Source: Spirochaetota bacterium (GTDB taxonomy: Bacteria; Spirochaetota; UBA4802; UBA5550). From it: a DNA stretch of 59,529 nt. Location of the stretch: contig JAFGBT010000008.1 in the NCBI GenBank assembly GCA_016933025.1, forward strand, positions 1-59,529, in the 5' to 3' direction. Below the pieces are notes generated by a model. It made no database searches and was not told where the DNA came from. It saw nothing but the letters and a program-made list of their open reading frames with translations. The translations under genes were made by a program, and so were the position numbers. This document shows, one piece after another, positions 17,001 to 26,167 of the stretch; the first letter of the stretch is position 1, and the number at the start of each line of letters is the position of its first letter.

Positions 17001-18611
17001 TTGAATCATAATATAAAAGGAAATCTTCCCTCCGATATGCCCCACAATTACCGGTGGATCGTCATGGGCATCGTGATGATAGGGACGATGATGGCGACGC
17101 TGGATTCGAGCATCGTGAACGTTTCGATACCGGCCATCATGGCTGATTTCGGCGCCAGCGTCGATGACATCGAGTGGGTAATGACCGGCTACATGATCGC
17201 CTTCGCGACCCTGATGCCGCTGACCGCGTGGATGCGCGACCATATAGGCTACAAGCAGCTCTATCTCGGCAGCCTCTTCGTGTTCACTATCGGCTCGCTC
17301 CTCTGCGGCGCCGCGTGGAACCTCGAATCCCTGATCGGGGCGCGCATCATCCAGGCCCTGGGGGGAGGGGCCATCACCCCGACCGGCATGGCCATGATAT
17401 CCGAGGTGTTCCCGCCGGAGGAGAAGGGCAAGGCGATCGGCATCTGGGGCGTCGGCGTCATCCTCGGCCCGACCATCGGTCCGACCCTGGGCGGCTACCT
17501 GACTAAGACCTTCGGGTGGCGGTCGATCTTTCTGGTGAACCTGCCGGTCGGCATCATCGCCTTCATAGCCGCGTCGATGCTCCTTATCAGAGACCGGCCC
17601 CATGAAAGCAGCCACCGCTCCTTTGACCTCTGGGGATTTATATTTCTCACCCTGTTCCTGGTTTCCTTCCTTCTCGGCCTGTCCAAGGGCGAGAAGGAGG
17701 GGTGGACATCGGCATATATACTTACCTGCGCCTTTATATCTATCGTGAGCCTTATTCTGTTCCTGGTCGCCGAAAGCCACGCGCCCCACGGCATCATTGA
17801 CCTGGGGCTTTTCCGATACCCGGTCTTTTCGATCTGCTCACTCATCATCGTGGTGCGATCGGTCGCCCTGTTCGGCGGGATTTTCCTCATGCCGCTCTTT
17901 CTGCAGCAGCAGATCGGGTATGACGAGATGCAGAGCGGCCTCATCATGATGCCCGGGGCCCTGATGGTCATGCTGTTCATGCCGATCACGGGACGAATGG
18001 GCGACCGTATCGGCGCGCGGATCCCTACCATTATTGGCATTTTTCTTCTGGGGGTTTCCCTGTACCTTTACAGGAATCTTGACGTGAATATGAGCCTGTA
18101 CGCGATCATAATGCCGACTCTTCTCCGCGGCATCGGCCTGGCCTTCCTGATGGCCCCGATAATGGCGGCCGCTCTCAACGCCATTCCCCATCAAAAAGCG
18201 GGGATGGCCTCCTCGATGCTCAACATCACCATGCAGGTGGCCGGTTCCATCGGCATCGCCTCACTCGCCACGGTCCTGAGCAACAGGATCCACTACCATC
18301 TTGGCGTTGTCGGGGCCGCCGCGAAGACGGGAACGCCGGAATTCATGGAAACATTCAGGCGCGTCTTCCAGCATGCGCATTCAATCGGGTATCCGTACGC
18401 CCAATCGAGGCAGGTGGCCGGCGCGCTGATCTACAGGAAGCTGGCCCAGTCGGCCGTCGTCATGTCCTTTCAGGACGCCTTCATCGTCGCCGCGATTATC
18501 GTGCTGGTCGCCTTCATCCCGGCGTTTTTCCTCCCGCGGCGCAATGCGATCCACGGGGCGCATGCGGAAACCGAGGAATTAGTCCGCGAGGAATCGGTGA
18601 TGATAGAATGA
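17001..18611 (+). CDS. MFS drug exporter, DHA2 (EmrB/QacA) family
   Basis: About 536 residues with 14 predicted membrane segments. It shows the family motifs: TLDSSIVNVSIPAI in helix 1, GGAITPTGMAMISEVFP in helix 4 and GVGVILGPTIGPTLGGYL (motif C) in helix 5. It should export amphipathic compounds by proton antiport together with the HlyD and TolC proteins. The TTG at 17001 has AAAAGGA at 16985-16991; the ATG at 17038 is an alternative. The stop overlaps the MMPL start (ATGA at 18608). Drug resistance or export of a self-made lipid are both possible. Confidence 0.88.
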   Translation: MNHNIKGNLPSDMPHNYRWIVMGIVMIGTMMATLDSSIVNVSIPAIMADFGASVDDIEWVMTGYMIAFATLMPLTAWMRDHIGYKQLYLGSLFVFTIGSLLCGAAWNLESLIGARIIQALGGGAITPTGMAMISEVFPPEEKGKAIGIWGVGVILGPTIGPTLGGYLTKTFGWRSIFLVNLPVGIIAFIAASMLLIRDRPHESSHRSFDLWGFIFLTLFLVSFLLGLSKGEKEGWTSAYILTCAFISIVSLILFLVAESHAPHGIIDLGLFRYPVFSICSLIIVVRSVALFGGIFLMPLFLQQQIGYDEMQSGLIMMPGALMVMLFMPITGRMGDRIGARIPTIIGIFLLGVSLYLYRNLDVNMSLYAIIMPTLLRGIGLAFLMAPIMAAALNAIPHQKAGMASSMLNITMQVAGSIGIASLATVLSNRIHYHLGVVGAAAKTGTPEFMETFRRVFQHAHSIGYPYAQSRQVAGALIYRKLAQSAVVMSFQDAFIVAAIIVLVAFIPAFFLPRRNAIHGAHAETEELVREESVMIE

Positions 18612-21600
18612 GCCTTTCAAAACAAAACAGATTTCGATGGTTCTCGATACTGGCGATTGTCCTCGCGGCGGCGGGAATGTCATACCTGGGCACGACCCGC
18701 CTTGCCCTGGACATGGATATCACCAGATCGCTGCCGATAGACGACCCGGTCATCGCGGACGCCGAGTATGTGATGACGCACCACCCGGTTAAGGACCGGA
18801 TCGTCATAGACCTGGGCCATGACGGGGCGGACGCCGACCTGCTGGTCGAGGGAGCGTCCGTTGTGGAGAGGCGGCTCGCCGGGAGCGGGCTGTTTAAAAG
18901 CGTCGGGCTCGAGGAATACCAGTCGGTATTCCCCGAACTCATCTCGTATGTCATGCATAACCTTCCGGTCCTCTTTTCCGCGCGGGAGCTTGACAAGAAG
19001 ATACGTCCCCTCCTTGAACCGGCGAAGGTCAGGGAAGCGCTTGCCGACAATTACGCACAGCTTCTCGACCTTCAGGGGATAGGGCAGGCGAACATGATGG
19101 CGGCCGACCCCCTCGGCTTTAGGAACACGGTCCTCGCACGGCTGGCGCACCTCGCGCCCTCCCTCACGATCAGGATGGTGCGGGGACACCTGGTTTCGTC
19201 CGACGGAAGGCATCTTCTTATAACGGCGGAGCCGAAGGATTCGGCCACGGACACGGCGCTGGCGCGGAAAATAGCTTCCCTCCTCAGCCTGTGCGAAGGT
19301 GACCTCCGGAAGGAATTCGGGCCGCGGGGCATCGCTTTCACGCTCAACCCGGTCGGGGCGTACCGGGCGGCCCTCGACAACGAGGAGACTGCCAAGAAGG
19401 ACACGCGCATGGCCGTGATCTTCGCCACGATCGGCATCGCGATACTACTCCTGCTCGGGTTTCCCCGCCCATTTCTCGGCATTCTCGCGCTGGTGCCCGC
19501 TGTCCTGGGGACCATTGCCGCGGCATTCGTCTATTCCCTGTTCTCCCGGTCGATATCGATTCTCGCTATAGGCTTCGGCGGCACGATAATATCGTTCACC
19601 GTCGATTACGGCATAGCCTATCTCCTCTTCCTCGACAGGCCCTATGAGACACGCGGTATGGACGCTACCAGAGAGGTCTGGGGGATCGGGCTGCTGGCGA
19701 TGCTGACGACGGCTGCCAGCTTTGCATTCCTGTTCGTCAGCGGATTTTCGGCGCTGGCCCAGATTGGCTTATTTGCCGCTCTCGGCGTGGTGTTTACCTA
19801 TATCTTCGTGCACACGCTCTTCCCCGTCATTTTCCCGACCATGCCACCGGCGAAACGGGGAGGCTTCATCTCCCTCCAGAAGGTGGTGGATCTGATAATG
19901 AGCTCCCGTCCGGCCTGGAAAGCCTTCGCGGCCCTCGCGTTCGGCGTTGTCATGCTGGTTTTCGCCAGGCCGAACTTCAGGGTCGACCTCGCCTCCATGA
20001 ACACGGTGAGCCGCGACACACTGAGGGCCGAGAAGCTGGTCACGGATACCTGGGGCAACGTCCTGACGAGGCTCTACATCATGACCGAGGCCGGGAGCAT
20101 CGGAGAGCTCCAGCAAAAGGGAGACAGACTCGCCGGCGAGCTCGGCAGGGAGATAGCATCCGGCGCCCTGTCATCGGCCTTTGTGCCGTCCATGCTTTTC
20201 CCCGGCGAGGCACGGATGAAGGAGAACCTGTCCGCGTGGAGCGCGTTCTGGACGCCGAAGCGTGTCGCCGTCCTGAGACAGACCATGCGTGAGTCTTCAC
20301 GCGAGATAGGGTTCGCGCCGGACGCTTTCGATACTTTTTTCAATACGATCGCGCGGAGGAATTTTACGAGCAGGGAAGTTCCCGAAAAATTCCATGGCCT
20401 CCTCGGGATCCGCCGGATGCCGGGCGGCGGGTCATGGGCTCAGTTCTCGGTCCTGACTCCGGGGGAGTCGTACCGCGCCGGGCGGTTCTACTCCCGGGTG
20501 TCGAATTCGGGCCTTGCGCGTCTCTTCGACCCGTCATTTTTCGCCGATCGTCTCGGCGCCATCATACTGTCGGCATTTCTCAGGATGACGCTCATCGTCG
20601 GCGCCATCACCGCTGCGGTCGCGTTCGTCTGCCTCCTTGATCTGAGGCTGATGCTGATATCTCTCGCGCCGACCGTCTTTTCCCTGGTGTGCACGCTCGG
20701 CGCCATGAAGCTCCTCGGCGAGCAGCCGGGCATACCCACCATTATCGTCGCGGTCATCGTGATCGGCATGGGGACCGATTACTCCATGTACCTGGTACGG
20801 GCCTACCAGCGCTACATGGACGGGGCCCACCCCTCGGTCGGCCTGATCCGGCTGACGGTGTTTCTGTCCGCGTGCTCCACCCTCATCGGCTTCGGGGTGC
20901 TCAGCTTTGCGGAGCACGCGCTCCTGAGGAGCGCGGGGTTGACCCTGGCGCTGGGGATCGGGTTCTCGTTTGCCGGTACGATCCTCATCGTGCCGCCCCT
21001 GCTGGGTATAGTGTTCAGACGCCGGGAAGAGCCGGGCGGCGCCGTGGTGCCCGGTTCGAAGGAACACCGGGCGCGCGTGGAGAGGCGCTACCGGTTCATG
21101 GAGGCGTATCCGCGGCTCTTCGCCCGCTACAAGATGCGGTACGACCCGATGTTCTCGGAGCTCCATGAATTTCTCGGAAGGCCGGACACCATCGTTGACG
21201 TGGGGACCGGCTACGGAGTGCCTGCCGCGTGGGTTCTTGAGATGCTTCCCGGCGCCAGGTTATGGGGGATCGAGCCGGACGGCAGGAGGCGCATGGCGGC
21301 CTCACTGGCCCTCAAGGGGCGCGGCACGGTAGCGCAGGGGGGCGCGCCGGAGCTCCCAGAATTTCCGGGCAGGGCGGACGCGGTCCTCATGATCGACATG
21401 ATGCACTACCTGACCGACGCCGATCTCGAGCTCCTCCTCGGCCGCGCGAGGAGGAAGATGTCGCCTAAGGGAGTGTTGATAGCCCGGGCGACCGTGCCGG
21501 GGAGAGACAGAACGATCCTCAGGATGATCGAGGCGCTCTGGATCCGGGCGAAGGGCCTGTCCATGAACTACCGCGGCGAGGAGGAGATCGTCCGCGCCAT

Positions 21601-21724
21601 GGAGCGGGCCGGGTTTGCCGTAGCCGTGAGGGAATCCTCGAACGCGAGCAGGGAGGAAAAATGGTTCATCGGCAGGCCAAAGCCGGCCCCGAAGAGAAGG
21701 GTGCGGTCTCGTGCCGGCAGGTAA
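18608..21724 (+). CDS. MMPL/RND-type exporter fused to a SAM-dependent methyltransferase
   Basis: 1038 residues. The first 810 or so form an RND-superfamily lipid exporter (COG4258-like): a membrane segment at about 12-30, a periplasmic domain, a block of membrane helices (about 255-410), a second periplasmic domain and a second helix block (about 650-805, with VIVIGMGTDYSMYLVRAY). The last 220 residues are a methyltransferase: motif I TIVDVGTGYGVPA near residue 860, an acidic residue in GIEPDGRR, and VLMIDMMHYLTD. The fusion ties methylation to export. It ends the TetR-controlled operon, coupled to the MFS gene. Substrate unknown; a polyketide- or fatty acid-like lipid is plausible. Confidence 0.85.
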   Translation: MSLSKQNRFRWFSILAIVLAAAGMSYLGTTRLALDMDITRSLPIDDPVIADAEYVMTHHPVKDRIVIDLGHDGADADLLVEGASVVERRLAGSGLFKSVGLEEYQSVFPELISYVMHNLPVLFSARELDKKIRPLLEPAKVREALADNYAQLLDLQGIGQANMMAADPLGFRNTVLARLAHLAPSLTIRMVRGHLVSSDGRHLLITAEPKDSATDTALARKIASLLSLCEGDLRKEFGPRGIAFTLNPVGAYRAALDNEETAKKDTRMAVIFATIGIAILLLLGFPRPFLGILALVPAVLGTIAAAFVYSLFSRSISILAIGFGGTIISFTVDYGIAYLLFLDRPYETRGMDATREVWGIGLLAMLTTAASFAFLFVSGFSALAQIGLFAALGVVFTYIFVHTLFPVIFPTMPPAKRGGFISLQKVVDLIMSSRPAWKAFAALAFGVVMLVFARPNFRVDLASMNTVSRDTLRAEKLVTDTWGNVLTRLYIMTEAGSIGELQQKGDRLAGELGREIASGALSSAFVPSMLFPGEARMKENLSAWSAFWTPKRVAVLRQTMRESSREIGFAPDAFDTFFNTIARRNFTSREVPEKFHGLLGIRRMPGGGSWAQFSVLTPGESYRAGRFYSRVSNSGLARLFDPSFFADRLGAIILSAFLRMTLIVGAITAAVAFVCLLDLRLMLISLAPTVFSLVCTLGAMKLLGEQPGIPTIIVAVIVIGMGTDYSMYLVRAYQRYMDGAHPSVGLIRLTVFLSACSTLIGFGVLSFAEHALLRSAGLTLALGIGFSFAGTILIVPPLLGIVFRRREEPGGAVVPGSKEHRARVERRYRFMEAYPRLFARYKMRYDPMFSELHEFLGRPDTIVDVGTGYGVPAAWVLEMLPGARLWGIEPDGRRRMAASLALKGRGTVAQGGAPELPEFPGRADAVLMIDMMHYLTDADLELLLGRARRKMSPKGVLIARATVPGRDRTILRMIEALWIRAKGLSMNYRGEEEIVRAMERAGFAVAVRESSNASREEKWFIGRPKPAPKRRVRSRAGR

Positions 21725-21765
21725 TGCGCGGATTTTCGATTCACCGGCGTGTAGACGCTTCGTTC

Positions 21766-22566
21766 CTACGAGCCGGTAAACGACGGCTTTCTTTTCTCCA
21801 GCCACGCCTTGACCGCCTCGGCGTGGTCTTCCGTCCTGGTCGCGGCGAACTGGTAATTGACGCCGATGTCCGTGGAGAGCTCAATCGGCTGCCCGCCGAT
21901 CTGGTTCATCGCCTTTTTTATGATGCCGATCGCCGCCGGTCCGCGCGCCAGCCGGCGCGCCAGCTTTTCGGCCTCCGGGAGGAGCTGGTCAACCGGCACC
22001 ACCTTTTCCACCAGCCCGATCCGCAGCGCCTCCTGCGCATTGAGGAGCTCCCCGGTGTAGCACATGTAGCGCGCCATGCCCGGTCCCACGATCCTCGGGA
22101 GTAGGCACATCCCGATCTCCGGCACCAGCCCCATCCTGACGAAGAACTCGCCGAGCTGCGCCGTATCCGCCGCGATTCGGAAATCGCAGAGGAGGGTCAT
22201 CTCAAACCCGGCGCCCAGGGCGAAGCCGTTAATGGCGGCTATGGTCACCTTGTCCAGGTTGTAGAGGCTCATGTAAAGGTCGACCAGGGGATCGAAATAT
22301 TCCTTGAACTCCTTGAGGCTCATGTTCTTCAGGGGATCGATGTCCAGGGCCACGTCGCCCCCGGCGGAGAAGTGGTCGCCGGCGCCGGTGAAGATGATGG
22401 CGCGTATCGACTTTTCGTTTTTCAAGTCCGCGTATGCCTTCTGGATTCCCTCGAACAGGTCGGGGCTGAAGGCGTTCATCTTGTCCGGCCGGTTGAACGT
22501 CACAACCGTGTAGTTGTCCTTGATGGTGACGAGACAGCTTCCGTATTCACGAGTTTCTTCGGTCAT
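21766..22566 (-). CDS. enoyl-CoA hydratase/isomerase family protein
   Basis: 266 residues of the crotonase fold. It has FTGAGDHFSAGGD (oxyanion loop), NGFALGAGFEMTLLCDFRIAA and FVRMGLVPEIGMCLLPRIVG. The last segment resembles PaaG-type isomerases, with Glu at the usual Asp position, so isomerase activity is as likely as hydration. AGGAGA precedes the ATG at 22566. It follows the thiolase gene by 10 bases, making a small beta-oxidation-like operon. It converges on the exporter operon, with 41 bases between the two stops. Confidence 0.87.
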   Translation of the reverse strand: MTEETREYGSCLVTIKDNYTVVTFNRPDKMNAFSPDLFEGIQKAYADLKNEKSIRAIIFTGAGDHFSAGGDVALDIDPLKNMSLKEFKEYFDPLVDLYMSLYNLDKVTIAAINGFALGAGFEMTLLCDFRIAADTAQLGEFFVRMGLVPEIGMCLLPRIVGPGMARYMCYTGELLNAQEALRIGLVEKVVPVDQLLPEAEKLARRLARGPAAIGIIKKAMNQIGGQPIELSTDIGVNYQFAATRTEDHAEAVKAWLEKRKPSFTGS

Positions 22567-22576
22567 ATCTTGTCTC

Positions 22577-23749
22577 CTATACCCTCTCAAATATCGTCGC
22601 CGGCGCCTGGCCGCCTCCCGTGCAGAGGGTTACCAGAGCGTATTTCGCCTTGCGGCGATGCAGTTCATGGATGGCGGTGACAGCGAGGCGGCTGCCGCTG
22701 TTTCCCACCGGGTGGCCGAGCGCCATCGCGCCGCCGTTGACGTTGAGCTTCGACATGTCCGCATTCATCTCTTTCGCCCAAGCCAGCGGTATCGGCGCGA
22801 ATGCCTCGTTCACCTCGAAGATGTCGATGTCCTTCATCGCGAGGCCCGCCTTTTTCAGCACCTTCGGAGTCGCCGTCAACGGACCGGTGAGCATAAGCAC
22901 CGGGTCGGAACCGACCACTGCGCTGGCCACGACCCGCACGAGAGGCGTGAGCCCGAGCTCCCTGGCCTTTTCGCCGCTCATGAGGAGAACTGCCGACGCT
23001 CCGTCGGTAACGGTGCTGGAAAGCCCGGCGGTGAGCCATTCGGTCCCCGGGATCACCTTGAGGGCGTCGAGGCTTTCCCTGGTGACGCCGGCGCGTATTG
23101 TCTCGTCAGATTCGCAGGTGATTTTGTTGCCTTCCTTGTCCAGGCCGGGTATGGGAATGATTTCTTTTTTAAAGTATCCTTCTTTCGTCGCTTTAAGCGC
23201 CTTTTCGTGGCTCGCGACGGCGAAATCCTGGCATTCCTCCTTTGATATCTTCCACCTGTTCGCGATAGCCTGTGCCGCTATCATCTGGCTCGGGATGCCG
23301 AAGCGGTCCATGTATGATTTGGTGATGGGGTGCCCGGCGTTCTGCCCGTTGGAGAGGGTGCAGTTCAGGTCGGACGCGATGCCGTACTTGGACATCAGCT
23401 CGCATCCGCTGGCGATGACCACGTCCATGGCGCCGGACTCTATCATGCCCGCGCCGATCTGGATGGCCGACAGGCTGCTTCCGCACTGGCGGTTGACGCT
23501 GATGCCTCCGAGCGTTACCGGAAGTTTTGAGGATAGCACACCCATGCGGGCAAGATTAAAGCCCTGTTCGCCAATCTGATATACGCAGCCGGTTACCACG
23601 TCATCAATACTGTTCACGTCAATGCCGGCGCGGTTCACCGCCTCGTCAAGGGCCATGGCGAGGAGTTCAGGGGCGATGTATTCGCGGAAATATCCTTTCT
23701 GCTTGCCGACAGCCGTCCTTGCGGCGCTCACGACAAATACTTCTTTCAT
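22577..23749 (-). CDS. acetyl-CoA acyltransferase (thiolase)
   Basis: 390 residues, typical length. Cys89 (VNRQCGSSL) is the acyl-carrying nucleophile, GHPVGNSGSR holds the catalytic His and TLCTGGGQA the second Cys. The start at 23749 is preceded by GGGAGG at proper spacing. The enzyme either cleaves 3-ketoacyl-CoA or condenses acetyl-CoA. With the downstream crotonase it forms a two-gene operon, probably for fatty acid or short-chain acid metabolism. A promoter with a palindrome in its spacer lies at 23894-23921. Confidence 0.93.
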   Translation of the reverse strand: MKEVFVVSAARTAVGKQKGYFREYIAPELLAMALDEAVNRAGIDVNSIDDVVTGCVYQIGEQGFNLARMGVLSSKLPVTLGGISVNRQCGSSLSAIQIGAGMIESGAMDVVIASGCELMSKYGIASDLNCTLSNGQNAGHPITKSYMDRFGIPSQMIAAQAIANRWKISKEECQDFAVASHEKALKATKEGYFKKEIIPIPGLDKEGNKITCESDETIRAGVTRESLDALKVIPGTEWLTAGLSSTVTDGASAVLLMSGEKARELGLTPLVRVVASAVVGSDPVLMLTGPLTATPKVLKKAGLAMKDIDIFEVNEAFAPIPLAWAKEMNADMSKLNVNGGAMALGHPVGNSGSRLAVTAIHELHRRKAKYALVTLCTGGGQAPATIFERV

Positions 23750-23893
23750 GGCATACCTCCCGTCAGTACTGGTGCTCCCTCCGGGCAACGCGATGGGACC
23801 CGGAGAGATGTCCGAACCGAATGCAAAATCTTTTTATGATTATTGTTATTCGGCGCGTATTGCCAGATAACAGTGATAAATTCTTCTATAAAA

Positions 23894-23921
23894 ATAATAA
23901 TATTGTAATACAATAAGTCAA
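23894..23921 (-). promoter_or_regulatory. thiolase promoter with a 15-bp palindromic operator in the spacer
   Basis: On the minus strand, TTGACT (23916-23921), a 16-base spacer and TATTAT (23894-23899) form a sigma-70 promoter. The spacer holds a perfect palindrome, TATTGTAATACAATA (23901-23915), where a repressor would exclude polymerase. The leader to the thiolase start would be about 138 bases. A TetR- or GntR-type regulator of fatty acid degradation is a plausible binder. Confidence 0.65.
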
Positions 23922-24030
23922 TTAAAAAAATGGAAAAATTGATGAATATAATCGTCCATAATATGCTGAATTCAGCCCATAATTTATTTTAAATGCTTCT
24001 ATTCTTTTCTGGAATATGTCTCTTTTTTAC

Positions 24031-24059
24031 TTGACGTTTTTCGATAATGTATATATTAT
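24031..24059 (+). promoter_or_regulatory. promoter upstream of the Cys-cluster gene
   Basis: TTGACG (24031-24036), a 17-base spacer and TATTAT (24054-24059). Transcription would begin about 270 bases before the next gene, leaving a long leader. Confidence 0.55.
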
Positions 24060-24107
24060 CCGCTCATTATACCTCCTTTTACAGAGGGTATATGAGAACT
24101 GAATGAG

Positions 24108-24150
24108 ATTCCCCATGCGGGAGTGCTCAGTGCAGTTTTCATGGGGGAAT
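24108..24150 (+). other. inverted repeat in the long intergenic leader (23750-24337)
   Basis: ATTCCCCATG (24108-24117) and CATGGGGGAAT (24140-24150) can form a stem with one bulged G around a 22-base loop. The 588-base gap between the thiolase and Cys-cluster genes otherwise holds two divergent promoters and AT-rich sequence. I see no riboswitch class that I recognise and no convincing small gene. Confidence 0.4.
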
Positions 24151-24337
24151 TATGAACGACGCAGACCCATGGCTGCGTATAACATCTCTCGCCGGTAATT
24201 ATTCCGCATCGGAACCTTTCATTCACGCGCCCACGCCATGCATAACAGAAAACATGTCCCGCAGGAGCATCATCAGATGAAATATTACCTGACGCCGGGC
24301 GGGTCACCATTATAGAAAGAGAGATTGGAGTCTTGCA

Positions 24338-24937
24338 ATGTCAACATACTGTATAGAATGCGCTAAAAAGGGGGATGATTGCTGCCGTTCTGATTTTTCC
24401 AAGTTCTTGACGCTGAAGGACGCGGAGAGGATAGCGGAGTTTCTGGGCGAGGATATGGGCTCGTTCGCAGTATATCGCGATGTCAGGGATAAGGACAAGG
24501 AGCTCGAGGCCTATCAGACCATGGATCCCGGTTATTATTACAGCCTCATGCGTGCTGATGGAAGGCTGCTCCAGATCAAGAACAAGAGCAACGGCGCCTG
24601 TCTCTTTCATGACGAATGCGGATGGTGCAGGATCTATCCCGCCCGTCCCCTCATTTGCCGGACGTATCCGTTCTGGTATACGCAAGCCGGGGATGTCATG
24701 TTTGACGGGAGCAGCAAGGACTGCCAGATTGTAAAGGCGCTGGCCGGCAGCGGGGATCCCGAGGCGGTGGTCAGGATCGAGAACAGGGATGAATCACTGA
24801 TGAGATGCGCCCTGCAATACATCGGTCATGACGATGGGACAATGAAAAGTCTTCTCCTCCAGATGAGAAAGGAACTTGATGATTACCGCGGGCGGATCAG
24901 CCGGTTTATCGACGAGAATGAGATCGCAGGAGAATAG
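24338..24937 (+). CDS. YkgJ-family cysteine cluster protein
   Basis: 199 residues with the family's metal-binding Cys pattern: YCIECAKKGDDCC near the N-terminus, then CLFHDECGWCRIYPARPLICRTYPFW (eight or more Cys in all). These proteins are thought to bind a zinc or iron-sulfur centre; their reaction is unknown. The gene follows a long leader with a possible stem-loop. The next gene, a short-chain dehydrogenase, starts 172 bases later and could be separate. Confidence 0.85.
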   Translation: MSTYCIECAKKGDDCCRSDFSKFLTLKDAERIAEFLGEDMGSFAVYRDVRDKDKELEAYQTMDPGYYYSLMRADGRLLQIKNKSNGACLFHDECGWCRIYPARPLICRTYPFWYTQAGDVMFDGSSKDCQIVKALAGSGDPEAVVRIENRDESLMRCALQYIGHDDGTMKSLLLQMRKELDDYRGRISRFIDENEIAGE

Positions 24938-25109
24938 CACCGCTCCGCGTTCATTTCGGGCGAGGCTGAATCATTCGTGAGATGCTTTCCCGATACCGGA
25001 GCGCAGCCGGTAAATAGTTCTTGACCATGCCGCCTGACATGGCCTCATGCAAGCAGCCCCGCGATTCTGCGAATAGCATATCATACACATGGAATGACAA
25101 GGAGGACCC

Positions 25110-25919
25110 ATGGGCTATTTCGAAAATAAACGTGTTCTGATCACGGGAGCGGCGACGGGCATCGGGAGGCTGATGGCCCTCATGCTGGCGGATGAGAAAG
25201 CCGAACTTGCGCTGGCTGATATCAACAGTGAAAAACTGGAGACGGCCAGGAAGGATTGTTCTTCAAAAGGCGCCGCCGCACGGGCATATCTCTGCGATAT
25301 ATCTGATAAAAACGACATAGATGGACTTGCGAGAAACGTCATCAGGGATTTCGGCCGCGTGGACATTCTAATCAATAACGCCGGAATGGTGAAGGGAAAG
25401 TATGTCCATGAGTATGAATTCGATGAGATAAAAAAGACCATGGAAGTTAACTTTATCGGCGGCGCGTATCTCACCAGGCTCATGCTGCCCGACATGATGA
25501 AGAGAAACGACGGTCATATAGTCAATGTCGCCTCTGCCATGGGGCTCACTCCCATGCCCCGCATGGGAGAATACGTCGCTTCAAAGTTCGCCATCGTCGG
25601 GTTCACCGATACCCTCAGAATGGAAATGAAGAAGCGGGGGTGCACGGGCGTCAAAATACTGTGCGTCTGTCCCGCGGGGATAGATACCGGAATGTTCCCC
25701 GGCTATAAGGCGCCGCTGCTCACGCCGCTGCTCAGGCCGGAGACCGTGGCCAGGGAGACCCTGGCCGCAATAAGAAAAAATAAAAAGCAGCTGAAGATTC
25801 CGCTCATTGTGAAATTCATACCCTTGCTTCGCACCCTGCCGCCGGGCGTCCAGGACGCGGTCGGTAGAGTGACCGGTCTCATAAACAGCATGGACTATTT
25901 TGAAAGGAAGAAAAAATGA
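25110..25919 (+). CDS. short-chain dehydrogenase/reductase
   Basis: 269 residues of the classical SDR fold. TGAATGIG (12-19) is the nucleotide-binding loop, NNAG follows strand 4, VASAM carries the Ser, and YVASK holds the catalytic Tyr and Lys. The Asp in ALADINSEK after strand 2 favours NAD(H). The tail past the PG motif (residues 220-265) is basic and partly hydrophobic, as in membrane-associated retinol or sterol-type dehydrogenases. AAGGAGG lies before the ATG. Substrate unknown. Confidence 0.9.
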   Translation: MGYFENKRVLITGAATGIGRLMALMLADEKAELALADINSEKLETARKDCSSKGAAARAYLCDISDKNDIDGLARNVIRDFGRVDILINNAGMVKGKYVHEYEFDEIKKTMEVNFIGGAYLTRLMLPDMMKRNDGHIVNVASAMGLTPMPRMGEYVASKFAIVGFTDTLRMEMKKRGCTGVKILCVCPAGIDTGMFPGYKAPLLTPLLRPETVARETLAAIRKNKKQLKIPLIVKFIPLLRTLPPGVQDAVGRVTGLINSMDYFERKKK

Positions 25920-26102
25920 GACCACAGGAGGCGGCCGCAGGGCCGCGCGGGTGAAGCAGGGGCCCGTCATGCCAGGTTCCGGCGAAAGTTTCCCCGACTA
26001 GTTGAAAATGGTTAACCGCACGTCACTAAAACCGTTATCACGACATCGCTGAAAATTGTTAATTATCGATTTGGCGATATTCGCGGTCAATTACTGATAG
26101 AC

Positions 26103-26130
26103 ATGACATTTCGGTAATGTAGTGTAGTAT
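26103..26130 (+). promoter_or_regulatory. candidate promoter of the PPDK-like gene
   Basis: ATGACA (26103-26108), a 16-base spacer and TAGTAT (26125-26130). The predicted start of transcription falls inside the 24-bp palindrome that begins at 26129. The -35 differs from consensus at one position. Confidence 0.45.
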
Positions 26131-26152
26131 TGCAGCGGCGCGCCGCTGCAAT
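26129..26152. promoter_or_regulatory. 24-bp perfect palindrome before the PPDK-like gene
   Basis: The half-site ATTGCAGCGGCG (26129-26140) is followed at once by its exact reverse complement (26141-26152), with no spacer. It ends 15 bases before the ATG at 26168 and overlaps the expected transcription start. It could be a repressor site, or a hairpin affecting the ribosome site GGGGG just after it. Confidence 0.75.
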
Positions 26153-26167
26153 CCATCGGGGGCCGCT

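Noticed and set aside
25..21724. One biosynthetic gene cluster joining the KAS III pair with the MMPL-methyltransferase operon
   Set aside because: They are more than 11 kb apart, separated by sensors, a tRNA and housekeeping-type genes; a functional link is possible but not shown.
24105..24210. Short peptide gene in the long leader
   Set aside because: A 35-codon frame exists, but it has no ribosome site and no recognisable features.
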